Below, one piece after another: positions 9,123 through 18,161 of a DNA stretch of 64,000 bases. Position 1 is the stretch's first letter. Each line of letters opens with the position of its first letter. The stretch spans positions 27,789-91,788 of the forward strand of contig NZ_JANBVF010000027.1 of the NCBI RefSeq assembly GCF_024437655.1, in the 5' to 3' direction. Origin of the DNA: Chitinolyticbacter albus. GTDB lineage: Bacteria; Pseudomonadota; Gammaproteobacteria; Burkholderiales; Chitinibacteraceae. The translations under genes were made by a program, and so were the position numbers. The notes under the pieces were generated by a model. It worked only from the letters and a program-made list of their open reading frames with translations, was not told where the DNA came from and did not search any database.

Positions 9123-9536
9123 TCAGTGCAGGTAGTCGGCCATGGCTTCGAGGGCATCGACGGCGTTGTCGCTCAGCGCGAGCAGATCCTGCGCCAGATC
9201 GTCGGCGCCGGCATTGCGTGCCAGTGCGCCATAGAGCAGGTACTTGTCGCCGATGCGGCCGAACGACGACAGCGGTATCGCCACGTTCAGATCGAGCATC
9301 GCTTCGAGCAGGGCAGTGCGACGCGCGCTGGCAATGTCAGCTTCGGTCCATAGGTAGCAAATACACAACAGCTGGCTGTCAGCTTCGGTGATGAAGATCG
9401 GCAGCTCCTCGCGCCCGCTGATCGCGACCTTGAAGACCACGACCTCGCCCGGTATGCGCTCGAGCTCGAACGCACCCAACTGGCCGGCAAGCCGTTGACC
9501 TGCCTCGGAAATCCGGTGTTGCAATGCTGTGTCCAT
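9123..9536 (-). CDS. yjfI: YjfI family protein (DUF2170), first gene of the pspA operon
   Basis: The 137-residue soluble protein matches the DUF2170/YjfI family found beside pspA homologues. Features include an N-terminal helix (MDTALQHRI), a central beta-rich part and a C-terminal acidic helix. ATG 9536 has an excellent AGGAG ribosome site; an ATG at 9560 is nearly on the predicted transcription start and is unlikely. It is the promoter-proximal gene of the whole 9.5-kb operon, 16 bp before pspA. Biochemical function is unknown. Confidence 0.88.
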   Translation of the reverse strand: MDTALQHRISEAGQRLAGQLGAFELERIPGEVVVFKVAISGREELPIFITEADSQLLCICYLWTEADIASARRTALLEAMLDLNVAIPLSSFGRIGDKYLLYGALARNAGADDLAQDLLALSDNAVDALEAMADYLH

Positions 9537-9555
9537 GGCGACTCCTCGTGATGGA

Positions 9556-9608
9556 TGCACTCAACATAAATGCCTCGACATATAATGTCAAGACATTTTA
9601 TGTCGAGG
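9556..9608 (-). promoter_or_regulatory. Sigma-70 promoter with tandem GACAT-N3-ATGTC operator for the yjfI-pspA operon
   Basis: Read on the minus strand, TTGACA (bases 9591-9586) and TATGTT (9568-9563) are separated by exactly 17 bases, a near-consensus promoter about 27 bases upstream of the yjfI ATG. Two palindromes, GACATATAATGTC (9577-9589) and GACATTTTATGTC (9592-9604), flank and overlap the -35. They sit within perfect outer arms CCTCGACATA (9573-9582) and TATGTCGAGG (9599-9608). A repressor on these sites would block the -35 and spacer. Confidence 0.8.
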
Positions 9609-9796
9609 TGTGCGACGCGATATCGGCGTTCTGACTGGGGGAGGGCAACGAAATGTGCGACGTATGATTGTAAGTATTTTACAGGGTTGCTTGCGACAGA
9701 CTGAGATCGTGCCGTAATTCTGTCTATTGGCGCAAGCAAAATGCTGACGCTTCCGGCGTGCGCGCAACAAGGCCGTTCACCCGCAGGCGGGAAGAG

Positions 9797-10588
9797 TCAG
9801 TGGGTGACGCTCTGACGACCGCGCGGGCGAAAGTAGCCGGCGTCGTCGTAGAAGTGCGCATCCTGCTCGGGCCACCAGCCGGGAATGCCCAAATAGGGCA
9901 GGGGTGGCAGCTGGCGCGGCGTACGCAGCTCGCCAGCATCGATCAACATGGCGAGCTCGCCGTCGAGCAGGGCGAGACGTTCGGTGAGCGGCAGCCGGAA
10001 AAAGCCCGGGGTGACCCGGATCGGCCAGCACTTGCCGGTGAGACCGACAAAGGGTGCGAGCAGGTTCTCGAACGTGGCGTGGCCGAACACCAGCGCGTCG
10101 ATCTGCCGACCCCAGGTCGCGCGTTGCCGGTTGAACAACGCATCCCATTCATGCTCGATGAGCAGCGCCAGCAGCTCGGGGTTGCTGTAGGGCAGGATCA
10201 GCCCGCATTCGTCGAACAGCGTGGCGGCGTCGCGCACCGGGCCGCGCGGGCCTTGCGTGGCGGCGGGCAGCTGCAGGTAATGCAGCGCGTTGAGCGCAGC
10301 CTTGGTGCGCGGGTAGCTGTGCCAGACCAGCGCATTGAAGCAGTCGTGCCAGTTGTCGCGCGTGGCGACGCGGCCGAGCTCGAAGATTTCGGCTTCGTAG
10401 TAGCGATCGAGCGTCTCGGGGTCGACACAGCGCAGCACGTGCCCAGACTGGGTATGCACGGGCGGCAGCCTCGCCCAATCGGCGAGCCGCGGCACCGTGG
10501 GCAATTGCTGCAGCAGCGGCGCCAGCAATGCAAAGGCCGGATGCTGAATGGCATCCGGCCACGGTAGACCACCGATGGACCCGCTCAC
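9797..10588 (-). CDS. DUF3025 family protein
   Basis: The 263-residue soluble protein matches the DUF3025 family, with its conserved core NWHDCFNALVWHSYPRTK near residues 78-95 and a C-terminal IPGWWPEQD..FYDD..YFRP segment. The function is not known. The start is GTG at 10588, which overlaps by one base the TAG stop of the upstream secreted-protein gene (TAGTG), implying translational coupling. No better ATG is near. The downstream gap to the psp operator (9609-9796) contains no gene I can support. Confidence 0.82.
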   Translation of the reverse strand: MSGSIGGLPWPDAIQHPAFALLAPLLQQLPTVPRLADWARLPPVHTQSGHVLRCVDPETLDRYYEAEIFELGRVATRDNWHDCFNALVWHSYPRTKAALNALHYLQLPAATQGPRGPVRDAATLFDECGLILPYSNPELLALLIEHEWDALFNRQRATWGRQIDALVFGHATFENLLAPFVGLTGKCWPIRVTPGFFRLPLTERLALLDGELAMLIDAGELRTPRQLPPLPYLGIPGWWPEQDAHFYDDAGYFRPRGRQSVTH

Positions 10589-11064
10589 TACAGCTTGCCG
10601 AGTTCCAGCCGGCCTTCACCCAGGATCTTGGCGTCGGCATTGGCTTCTTCCAGAGCCTTCACAGTCAGGAAATAGGCCTTGCCGGCATTGCACGGCGGCA
10701 GATAGTTGCCCTCTGCACCTTGCGGGCCGGACACCTGCGTGAAGCCGCCGGGCAATTTGCCCTGGGCCTGCACGCTGGGTACCTGGGCGCTGGCGACACC
10801 CTTGTTCACGGCGAACAGTAGCCGGCCATTGCTGCCACCGCCACGCTCGTTGAATTCGAGCAGGATGGCGCCGGTGCCTGCCGGCAGATCGAACACGTTG
10901 AGCGCCGGCGTGGAACCCTGGCCGCCGAGCTTGGCGCATTGCTGGCCGGGAGGGACGGCAACACCGTTCCAGGCCGGATTGGCGAAGCGCACCGTCAGGC
11001 GCGGTCCGGCCAGGGCTGGCAAGGTGGCGAGGGTGAGCAGGGCGCACAGCAGTTGGCGTTTCAT
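10588..11064 (-). CDS. Secreted or periplasmic protein of unknown family
   Basis: The 158-residue protein has a classical signal peptide (MKRQLLCALLTLATLPALA, cleavage after residue 19). The mature part is beta-rich with two cysteines that could form a disulphide. ATG 11064 was chosen over an in-frame ATG at 11094 because only the former begins the signal peptide. It is coupled to the DUF3025 gene downstream. No family was recognised. Confidence 0.65.
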   Translation of the reverse strand: MKRQLLCALLTLATLPALAGPRLTVRFANPAWNGVAVPPGQQCAKLGGQGSTPALNVFDLPAGTGAILLEFNERGGGSNGRLLFAVNKGVASAQVPSVQAQGKLPGGFTQVSGPQGAEGNYLPPCNAGKAYFLTVKALEEANADAKILGEGRLELGKL

Positions 11065-11134
11065 GATCTCAATCCAAAATGACGACAGGGGCATACCTTG
11101 TTACGCGAATTGTAATGGATATGCCCCTGCTGTA

Positions 11135-11172
11135 ACGGTGATCGAGTCAACAGCGTTGACCGCCATCACCGT
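11135..11172. repeat. Two-tier inverted repeat between tpx and the secreted-protein gene
   Basis: Outer arms ACGGTGAT (11135-11142) and ATCACCGT (11165-11172) enclose inner arms GTCAAC (11146-11151) and GTTGAC (11155-11160). The structure lies just past the tpx stop and upstream of the next minus-strand gene. No T-tract follows on either strand, so it may be an operator or a processing hairpin rather than an intrinsic terminator. Confidence 0.45.
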
Positions 11173-11186
11173 GAAAACGCACGTAA

Positions 11187-11687
11187 TCAGGCGAGGGCGC
11201 TAAGCGCGGTGCCGTAGTTCGGTTCATTCTTGATCTCGGCGACGAGCTCGGTGTGCAGCACCTTGTCATTTTCGTCGAGTACCACCACGGCGCGGGCGGC
11301 GACGCCGGTCAGCGGACCGGAGGCGACTTCAACGCCGTAATCGGCGAGAAACTGGCGGCCGCGCATCGTCGACAGCGTGACCACGTTTTCCAGGCCTTCG
11401 GCACCGCAGAAGCGGTTCTGTGCGAACGGCAGATCGGCCGAGATGCACAGCACCACGGTGTTGGCGAGCGCGCTGGCCGATTCGTTGAAGCGACGCACCG
11501 AGGTGGCGCAGGTGGGCGTATCGATGCTCGGGAAGATGTTCAGCACCTTGCGCTTGCCCGCGAAGCTGGCGAGCGACACGTCGGCCAGATCCTTGCCGAC
11601 GAGGGTGAAGGGCTTGGCGCTGCTACCGACCGCGGGCAGCGCGCCATTGACGGTGACGGCGTTGCCGCCGAGGGTGACTTGGGACAT
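11187..11687 (-). CDS. tpx: Thiol peroxidase (Tpx, atypical 2-Cys peroxiredoxin)
   Basis: The 166-residue enzyme reduces alkyl and hydrogen peroxides with thioredoxin as donor. The peroxidatic Cys60 sits in [12 protein letters not shown] and the resolving Cys94 in NRFCGAEGL, the canonical Tpx pair; length is normal for the family. No signal peptide is present, so it is likely cytoplasmic. It lies downstream of a cysteine-free paralogue with a hairpin terminator between, so it probably has its own promoter in the 89-bp gap. Confidence 0.96.
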   Translation of the reverse strand: MSQVTLGGNAVTVNGALPAVGSSAKPFTLVGKDLADVSLASFAGKRKVLNIFPSIDTPTCATSVRRFNESASALANTVVLCISADLPFAQNRFCGAEGLENVVTLSTMRGRQFLADYGVEVASGPLTGVAARAVVVLDENDKVLHTELVAEIKNEPNYGTALSALA

Positions 11688-11720
11688 TGTATTCTCCAGT
11701 GGGTTGAAACAAGGGGGGAT

Positions 11721-11749
11721 GCAAAAGGCCCTGCCCAGGGGGCAGAGCC
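11721..11749 (-). terminator. Intrinsic terminator between the Tpx-like gene and tpx
   Basis: On the minus strand a 10-bp stem with one mismatch (arms 11749-11740 and 11736-11727), a 3-base loop and a following TTTTGC (11726-11721) form a compact terminator. It would end or attenuate transcripts from the cysteine-free paralogue before tpx. Confidence 0.65.
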
Positions 11750-11776
11750 CATGATGATGACCCGACGTGATGACGA

Positions 11777-12304
11777 TCAGGCTTCGGGGACGGGTGTTTC
11801 CACCGTGATCAGCTGTTCAACCATCGCCGTGTAATTGGGTTCGCCGTTGATATCCTGGACCAGCTCGGCATAGCGTACGGTGTCGTCGGTGTCGAGCGCG
11901 ATCAGCGAGGTGGCCATCAACCCGGACAGCGGCACGTCCGTGATCATCACGCCATAGTCCTTATGAAAATCGCGGCCGCGCAGCGTGGAGAGCAGCTGCA
12001 GCCGGTACAGCCCTTCCTGCTGCGCCACGCGGGCCAGGGCGTAGGGCGTATCGACCGAGACCACGAGCACCACGGTGTTCTCGAGCTCCGGCGCGATCGC
12101 TTCCAGCCGCTTGGCGATGGCAAGCCCCACTGCCGCGTCGACGCTGGGTATCACGGCAATCACCTTGCGACGGCCCCAGTACTTGGAAAGCGGCACGTCC
12201 TGCAATTGGGTGTCGACCAGCATGAAGCTGTGCGCGGTATCGCCGACATGCGGGAAACGACCGCCTACGCTGATCGGCGTACCGTTGAGCATCACGGTGG
12301 CCAT
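11777..12304 (-). CDS. Tpx-fold protein without cysteines (catalytically dead paralogue)
   Basis: The 175-residue protein aligns over its whole length with the neighbouring Tpx: ..[10 protein letters not shown].. against ..[11 protein letters not shown].., [16 protein letters not shown] against [16 protein letters not shown], and a matching C-terminal NGEPNY. It contains no cysteine: the peroxidatic position is Gly60 and the resolving position Ala94. It therefore cannot use thiol peroxidase chemistry. The intact frame, normal length and preserved fold-defining residues argue against a pseudogene; a regulatory, chaperone or binding role is possible. It lies upstream of tpx, so the pair looks like an old tandem duplication. 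Confidence 0.85.
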   Translation of the reverse strand: MATVMLNGTPISVGGRFPHVGDTAHSFMLVDTQLQDVPLSKYWGRRKVIAVIPSVDAAVGLAIAKRLEAIAPELENTVVLVVSVDTPYALARVAQQEGLYRLQLLSTLRGRDFHKDYGVMITDVPLSGLMATSLIALDTDDTVRYAELVQDINGEPNYTAMVEQLITVETPVPEA

Positions 12305-12382
12305 GCTGCACTCCTCGTTTTCTGGGTGGACGTTCCAGTATTGCCAGCGCTGAGCTTGAATACAAGGCCAGCAAGGCCGGGA

Positions 12383-13453
12383 TCAGGGGTAGAACCAGTA
12401 GATGGTATAGCCGGTGGAAGAGAGATCGCCGAGATCGAGTTGCAGCTTGGCGTGCAGCTCGTCGTTTGAAGCCAGCTCGCTGCGGTTCTTCTCGCTGTTC
12501 ACCAGGTATTCGGCGGGCTGGAAGCGCTTCTTAGCGACCACTTCCTCGTTTGCGTTGGTCAGCGTGAGTTCCAGCATCGGCAGGGCCTGGGCGTAGGGGG
12601 CCAGGTTGCGTACCGAGGCGGTCAGCTGCACCAGGTTGTTGTGATCGGGCAGGTAGGTGAGTTCGGAATAGTCCGAGCGCAGCAATTCGGCATTGCGCGG
12701 CAGCGGCATGGCGCAGTGCAGTTGTGCGCAGATGGCGATCAGCGGTGGGCGCAACCAGGGGAAATCGGTGGCGAGGCGGTTGCGATAGTGCAGGCCGACC
12801 TGAACGAGCAGGCCACCGATCAGCAACAGCAACAGTGGAATCGCCAGCCAGCGCCAGCGTGATGGTGGCTCGGGGGGGGTGAGCAGTGCTTCGTCTTCCA
12901 GCGAGCGGATCGGCCGGTATACCGAATTGAGCGTGAGCGGCGATTCCTTCAGTGCGGCCTTCAGGGCTTCCTGATCGCGCGGGTCGACCTTGGGCTTGCT
13001 GGACAAGGGCGGCAGCGGCTCCGGCGCTGGCAGCGGCAGTAACGCTTCCTGCTCGGCGGCAGCCTGTGCGGCAACGGCCTTGGCCGCAAGGCGTGCCTTG
13101 CGCGCCGCGATCACCATCTCGGCGACGCTGGGCTCCGGGACAGTATCTGCTGCCAGCGCGGGCTCGGGGTCCCGGGGCGGGGCGGGCGGCAAATTGATTG
13201 GCGGGGTCGCCTTGGCTGGCGCTTCTACCGGTTTCGGGGCCGCTTGGGGCGGTGGCGTAACCGCCGCGGGAGTCGGCGCCTCAGCGCGGACGGGGGCCTG
13301 CTCAGGTTCCGCCTGTGCTTCTTCCAGGCAGGCGCGTGCGTTGAATACGAAGCTGCACTTGCCGCAACGCACCTTGCCGCCGTGGGCGGCGAGCTGAGGC
13401 TCGCTCACCTTGAAGGCGGTCTGGCAATTGGGGCAGCGCGTCACATGGTTCAT
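12383..13453 (-). CDS. MJ0042-type zinc-finger and DUF3426 membrane protein
   Basis: The 356-residue protein begins with an MJ0042 zinc finger (CPNC at residues 7-10 and CGKC at about 30-33). A long Pro/Ala/Glu-rich linker follows, then one membrane helix (IPLLLLLIGGLLVQVGL) and a C-terminal DUF3426 domain. ATG 13453 places MNHVTRCPNC at the N-terminus as usual; the in-frame ATG 13489 is less likely. The topology would place the zinc finger in the cytoplasm and DUF3426 in the periplasm. It lies 69 bp after prmA, its usual neighbour in betaproteobacteria. Function is unknown. Confidence 0.85.
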   Translation of the reverse strand: MNHVTRCPNCQTAFKVSEPQLAAHGGKVRCGKCSFVFNARACLEEAQAEPEQAPVRAEAPTPAAVTPPPQAAPKPVEAPAKATPPINLPPAPPRDPEPALAADTVPEPSVAEMVIAARKARLAAKAVAAQAAAEQEALLPLPAPEPLPPLSSKPKVDPRDQEALKAALKESPLTLNSVYRPIRSLEDEALLTPPEPPSRWRWLAIPLLLLLIGGLLVQVGLHYRNRLATDFPWLRPPLIAICAQLHCAMPLPRNAELLRSDYSELTYLPDHNNLVQLTASVRNLAPYAQALPMLELTLTNANEEVVAKKRFQPAEYLVNSEKNRSELASNDELHAKLQLDLGDLSSTGYTIYWFYP

Positions 13454-13522
13454 GGGGCTCGATTGTAGCGGGCTCTTGGGCGAGTGCAATCGCTGACTCG
13501 CAGAACCCTGCCGACTGTGGCG

Positions 13523-14410
13523 TCAGCGCTTGGTGCCGGACAGACAGACCCAGCCTTCCTCGACCTTGGGTTGCGCCAGATCGAACCACGCGCCGTAGAT
13601 GGCGGCAACGTCCTCGGCCTGCTCGGCGAGGATGCCCGAGAGCGCGATGCGCCCGCCGGCGCGCACCCGGCTTGCCAGCATCGGTGCCAAGGCTTTGAGC
13701 GGATTGGTCAGGATATTGGCGATCACCACGTCGTATACGCCCTCAGGCGCGGCATCGGGCAGGAAGAATTCGATGGCCACATCGTTCTGCTCGGCGTTCT
13801 GGCGGCTGGCGACCATGGCTTGCGGGTCGATATCGACGCCATGCGTGGCGCCGGCGCCCACCTTCTTTGCCGCGATCGCGAGGATGCCCGAGCCGCAACC
13901 ATAGTCGAGCACCGTTTCGCCGCCGTGCAGGCTGGCATCCAGCCATTGCAGGCACAGCCGCGTGGTGGGGTGGCTGCCGGTGCCGAAAGCGAGGCCCGGA
14001 TCGAGCGCGATATTGATGGCGTCGGCGTCGGGTGCCTCGTGCCAGGTCGGCGTGATCCACAGCCGCTCGGAGATGCGGATGGGGTCGAACTGCGATTGCG
14101 TCAACCGCACCCAGTCCTGGTCTTCGACCTCTACGGTGTCGAACGCCGGCGTGGCGATACCAAGCTGATTGGCGGCAGCGACCACGGTCAGCGCCGGATC
14201 CATGTCGTCCCCCAGATGCGCGACGACGACGCTGTGGTCCCACATCTGGTCCACGGGCTCACCCGGCTCGCCGAAGATGGGCTTTTCTTCGTCGGTGCCG
14301 GCCGCGGCATCCTCGATGCTGACCGACAGCGCGCCCAGATCGAACAGCGCATCGGACAGCGCCTCGGCGTGCTTGGAGTCAGTTGTGATGCGTAGTTCGG
14401 TCCAGGGCAT
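13523..14410 (-). CDS. prmA: Ribosomal protein L11 methyltransferase
   Basis: The 295-residue SAM-dependent enzyme trimethylates ribosomal protein L11. Diagnostic motifs are the GTGSHPTTRLCLQWL segment, the SAM-binding DYGCGSGILAIAA, DIDPQAM, and the catalytic-loop motif NILTNPL. It sits in the accC-prmA-DUF3426 order typical of betaproteobacteria, except that an S41 peptidase gene is inserted after accC. Its start overlaps the 3' end of that peptidase gene by 32 bases, suggesting coupled translation. Confidence 0.96.
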   Translation of the reverse strand: MPWTELRITTDSKHAEALSDALFDLGALSVSIEDAAAGTDEEKPIFGEPGEPVDQMWDHSVVVAHLGDDMDPALTVVAAANQLGIATPAFDTVEVEDQDWVRLTQSQFDPIRISERLWITPTWHEAPDADAINIALDPGLAFGTGSHPTTRLCLQWLDASLHGGETVLDYGCGSGILAIAAKKVGAGATHGVDIDPQAMVASRQNAEQNDVAIEFFLPDAAPEGVYDVVIANILTNPLKALAPMLASRVRAGGRIALSGILAEQAEDVAAIYGAWFDLAQPKVEEGWVCLSGTKR

Positions 14411-15428
14411 GGGAATTCCTTGTCAATTGTTCGACGGCCTGCCGCAGCAGCTCGTCGTCCGCCAACACGGCGGCAGAAAGCGGGTGATCGGGCGGGATGC
14501 CGATGCCGTCGATGCCTGCTCCCTGATCGATGCGAGAACTGCGGGAAGTGGGCATGAACAAGGTACGCCGGCCGCAAGGCAGGGGGAACGGCCTGACGTT
14601 GCCGTAGTCGAGTATCCCGGCGCTGGGCTCACCCAGCAGGGTGACGCGGGCACTTTGCCTTGCGGCGAGCAGGAACTGTTCAGCACTGCTACCAACTTTG
14701 CGGTCGGCGATGATCCAGGTTCGCTCTGGGCTGGGGTGAGATGTCACCGTCACCGTGGTGGTCATGGATGGCTCCTCCGACATGGATACCATCTCACCCG
14801 GGTGCTGGCGCAGGAGGGTGACCAGCGATTTGATGTATGCAACCAGATCGGGCGCCAGATCCGGCCTCCAGGTGAGGAGCGCTTCCCAGCTGGCAATATT
14901 GTCTGGCGTGGCGTACACCGCTATGTCGGCGATGGAGTAGGAACCGCAGAGCACATAGGGCAATAGCGCGTCGTAGCTATCGTCATTGCCGCCACTGTTG
15001 CCGCGCAGATCGATCACGAGATCGCTGCTGTGCTCCAACGCTTGCGCGTGCGCGGCGAGCAGCTGCTGCAGCGGCTGCCGCTGGCTGGCATCGAAACTGG
15101 GAATGCGCAACCAGGCAAGCTCACCATCGATGCGCAGCGTCGGCAGGCATGTGGGTGGGCTCGCTACTGAATCGCAGTCGTTGGCAAGCCCGAGGTGGCC
15201 GTCGGCAAACACGGCAAGATAGCGGCGGATTGCCGCATCGATGGCGTCGTCGCTGGTCGTCTCGGCGGTCAGCAAAGCGGCGCGGGCCTGCTCCAGCGTG
15301 CCGGTTGGCAGCCGTTGCGTCTTGTCGGCATAACCAGGGTAGTTGCGGATGACCAGCGAAATGACTGCGGCCATGTCTTGTGCCCCTGCACTGATGGGGC
15401 CATCAACAACGGTGGGAGAAAGCGTCAT
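14379..15428 (-). CDS. S41-family (tail-specific protease-like) peptidase
   Basis: The 349-residue protein has the S41 core: DLRGNSGGNDD near residues 140-150 and GSSAEQFLLAARQ with the presumed catalytic Ser, followed by LLGEPSAGILDYG. There is no PDZ domain and no signal peptide, so a cytoplasmic peptidase or peptidase-like protein is likely. ATG 15428 was chosen because longer frames run into accC. The ribosome site is weak. The gene separates accC from prmA, which are often adjacent elsewhere, and looks like an insertion. Substrate is unknown. Confidence 0.78.
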   Translation of the reverse strand: MTLSPTVVDGPISAGAQDMAAVISLVIRNYPGYADKTQRLPTGTLEQARAALLTAETTSDDAIDAAIRRYLAVFADGHLGLANDCDSVASPPTCLPTLRIDGELAWLRIPSFDASQRQPLQQLLAAHAQALEHSSDLVIDLRGNSGGNDDSYDALLPYVLCGSYSIADIAVYATPDNIASWEALLTWRPDLAPDLVAYIKSLVTLLRQHPGEMVSMSEEPSMTTTVTVTSHPSPERTWIIADRKVGSSAEQFLLAARQSARVTLLGEPSAGILDYGNVRPFPLPCGRRTLFMPTSRSSRIDQGAGIDGIGIPPDHPLSAAVLADDELLRQAVEQLTRNSHALDRTTHHN

Positions 15429-15487
15429 AGGGCATTGCAAAGCGCGCGTGATGAAGAAGAACCTGCTCTCATCACGCGCCTTCGGGT

Positions 15488-16852
<1,365 letters not shown>

Positions 16853-16864
16853 CTTGGTTTTCCC

Positions 16865-16940
16865 GGGAAGAGGGAAGAGGGAAGAGGGAAGGGGAGGCTA
16901 AGGGGGCGAGACTGGGGAGGGTTGCACCCTTCCCCCTTCG
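16865..16940 (-). repeat. Heptamer repeat and GC hairpin in the accB-accC spacer
   Basis: Plus-strand bases 16865-16892 hold nearly four copies of GGGAAGA (TCTTCCC in the transcript). Next to them a GC-rich inverted repeat, GGGGAGGGT with ACCCTTCCCC around TGC (about 16914-16939), could form a stable RNA stem with one bulge just upstream of accC. The spacer is otherwise empty. Confidence 0.55.
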
Positions 16941-16986
16941 CCCCTGCTGCGTCCGCGTGTCCCGGAGCTTCATCCTCTCCAAAGGA

Positions 16987-17448
16987 TTAGCCAATCACGA
17001 ACAGCGGCTCGCCGTATTCCACCGGCTGGCCGTTCTCGACCAGGATGGCCTTGATCACGCCGGCGTGATCCGCTTCGATCTCGTTCAGGAGCTTCATCGC
17101 CTCGATGATGCATAGCGTATCGCCGACATTCACCGATTGGCCCACTTCGACAAAAGACTTGGCGCCCGGCGAGGCCGAACGATAGAAGGTGCCCACCATC
17201 GGCGACTTGACGACAAAACCTTCCGGCAGGCCACCGGCTGCCGGGACGGCTTCGGCAACCGCCGCTGCGGCTACCGGCGCAACGGCAGGCGCGGACTGGT
17301 ATTGCATAGGTGCCTGCGCGTAAACCGGCGCGGCGTTCTGATTGACGCGGGTGATGCGAACCTTCTCTTCGCCCTCGGTCACTTCAAGCTCGGCAATGCC
17401 GGACTCTTCGACGAGGTCTATCAGTTTTTTCAGTTTGCGCAGATCCAT
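16987..17448 (-). CDS. accB: Acetyl-CoA carboxylase biotin carboxyl carrier protein
   Basis: The 153-residue protein has the N-terminal [20 protein letters not shown] segment, an Ala/Pro-rich linker (about residues 39-74) and a C-terminal biotinyl domain. The biotin-accepting Lys119 lies in EAMKL, and the thumb-region signature [10 protein letters not shown] is present. It carries the carboxyl group from AccC to the carboxyltransferase. It is located 37 bp downstream of aroQ and upstream of accC, as in many proteobacteria. Confidence 0.98.
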   Translation of the reverse strand: MDLRKLKKLIDLVEESGIAELEVTEGEEKVRITRVNQNAAPVYAQAPMQYQSAPAVAPVAAAAVAEAVPAAGGLPEGFVVKSPMVGTFYRSASPGAKSFVEVGQSVNVGDTLCIIEAMKLLNEIEADHAGVIKAILVENGQPVEYGEPLFVIG

Positions 17449-17485
17449 ACGGCAACCCTTCTTGATGTATATGGGGTGCGTCCGC

Positions 17486-17944
17486 TCAGGACGCTAGTGG
17501 TATCGGATACTCGAGGGCAAAGGCGAGGGCATATTCATAGCCCTTGGCACCCAGCCCGCAGATCACGCCCACGGCGAGATCGGAAAAGAACGAATGATGG
17601 CGGAACGCCTCGCGGGCATGCACATTGGACAGATGCACCTCGATAAACGGCTTCTTCACCCCAGAGAGCGCATCGCGCAGCGCAACGCTGGTATGCGTGA
17701 ACGCGGCCGGGTTGATCACGATCACATCGGTGCCGTCGTTCAGCGTGGCGTGGATGCGCTCGATCAACTCGTATTCGCGGTTCGACTGGAAGGTGTCGAC
17801 CTTTGCGCCGGCGGCCTGGCCTTGAGCGACCAGTCGGGCATTGATCGTGGCAAGCGTATCCGCGCCATAATGCTGCGGTTCACGCACGCCCAGAAGATTG
17901 AGATTGGGACCGTGCAATACCAGTACCTTGCGGTCGTTCGGCAT
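17486..17944 (-). CDS. aroQ: Type II 3-dehydroquinate dehydratase
   Basis: The 152-residue enzyme of the shikimate pathway shows the signature [17 protein letters not shown], the [10 protein letters not shown] loop, NPAAFTHTS and [14 protein letters not shown] 17944 gives the family's usual length and an AGGTGG ribosome site; an upstream ATG at 18016 would add 24 atypical residues. It is the promoter-proximal gene of aroQ-accB-accC, divergent from queA. Confidence 0.97.
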   Translation of the reverse strand: MPNDRKVLVLHGPNLNLLGVREPQHYGADTLATINARLVAQGQAAGAKVDTFQSNREYELIERIHATLNDGTDVIVINPAAFTHTSVALRDALSGVKKPFIEVHLSNVHAREAFRHHSFFSDLAVGVICGLGAKGYEYALAFALEYPIPLAS

Positions 17945-18107
17945 GGCCACCTCGTGTTGTTCTGTACTCCTGAGATGGGGCGGAGTTTGCCGAGGCGATT
18001 TCGCGTTGTCCAGCAAATTCGACGAAATTCCCGGTAGTTTTGCGATAAAACAAGTGTTTGATTTGTCTTGATTGCCAGTGTTGACGCGGGCTGTCGCCAG
18101 GTTAAGC

Positions 18108-18116
18108 TGCTACAAT
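18108..18116 (+). promoter_or_regulatory. Extended -10 promoter candidate for queA
   Basis: TGCTACAAT at 18108-18116 is an extended -10 (TGn plus TACAAT) 45 bases upstream of the queA ATG in the 217-bp divergent aroQ-queA gap. A TTGACG lies at 18081-18086, too far for normal spacing, so the site probably relies on the extended -10. Confidence 0.45.
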
Positions 18117-18161
18117 TTCCCGTTTCCTTACGGTGGGCGGGCAGCCGTTCGTCCCCACGCC

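Noticed and set aside
9609..9796. tRNA or small RNA in the gap before the DUF3025 stop
   Set aside because: No cloverleaf, TPsiC-like motif or promoter-terminator pair could be made out.
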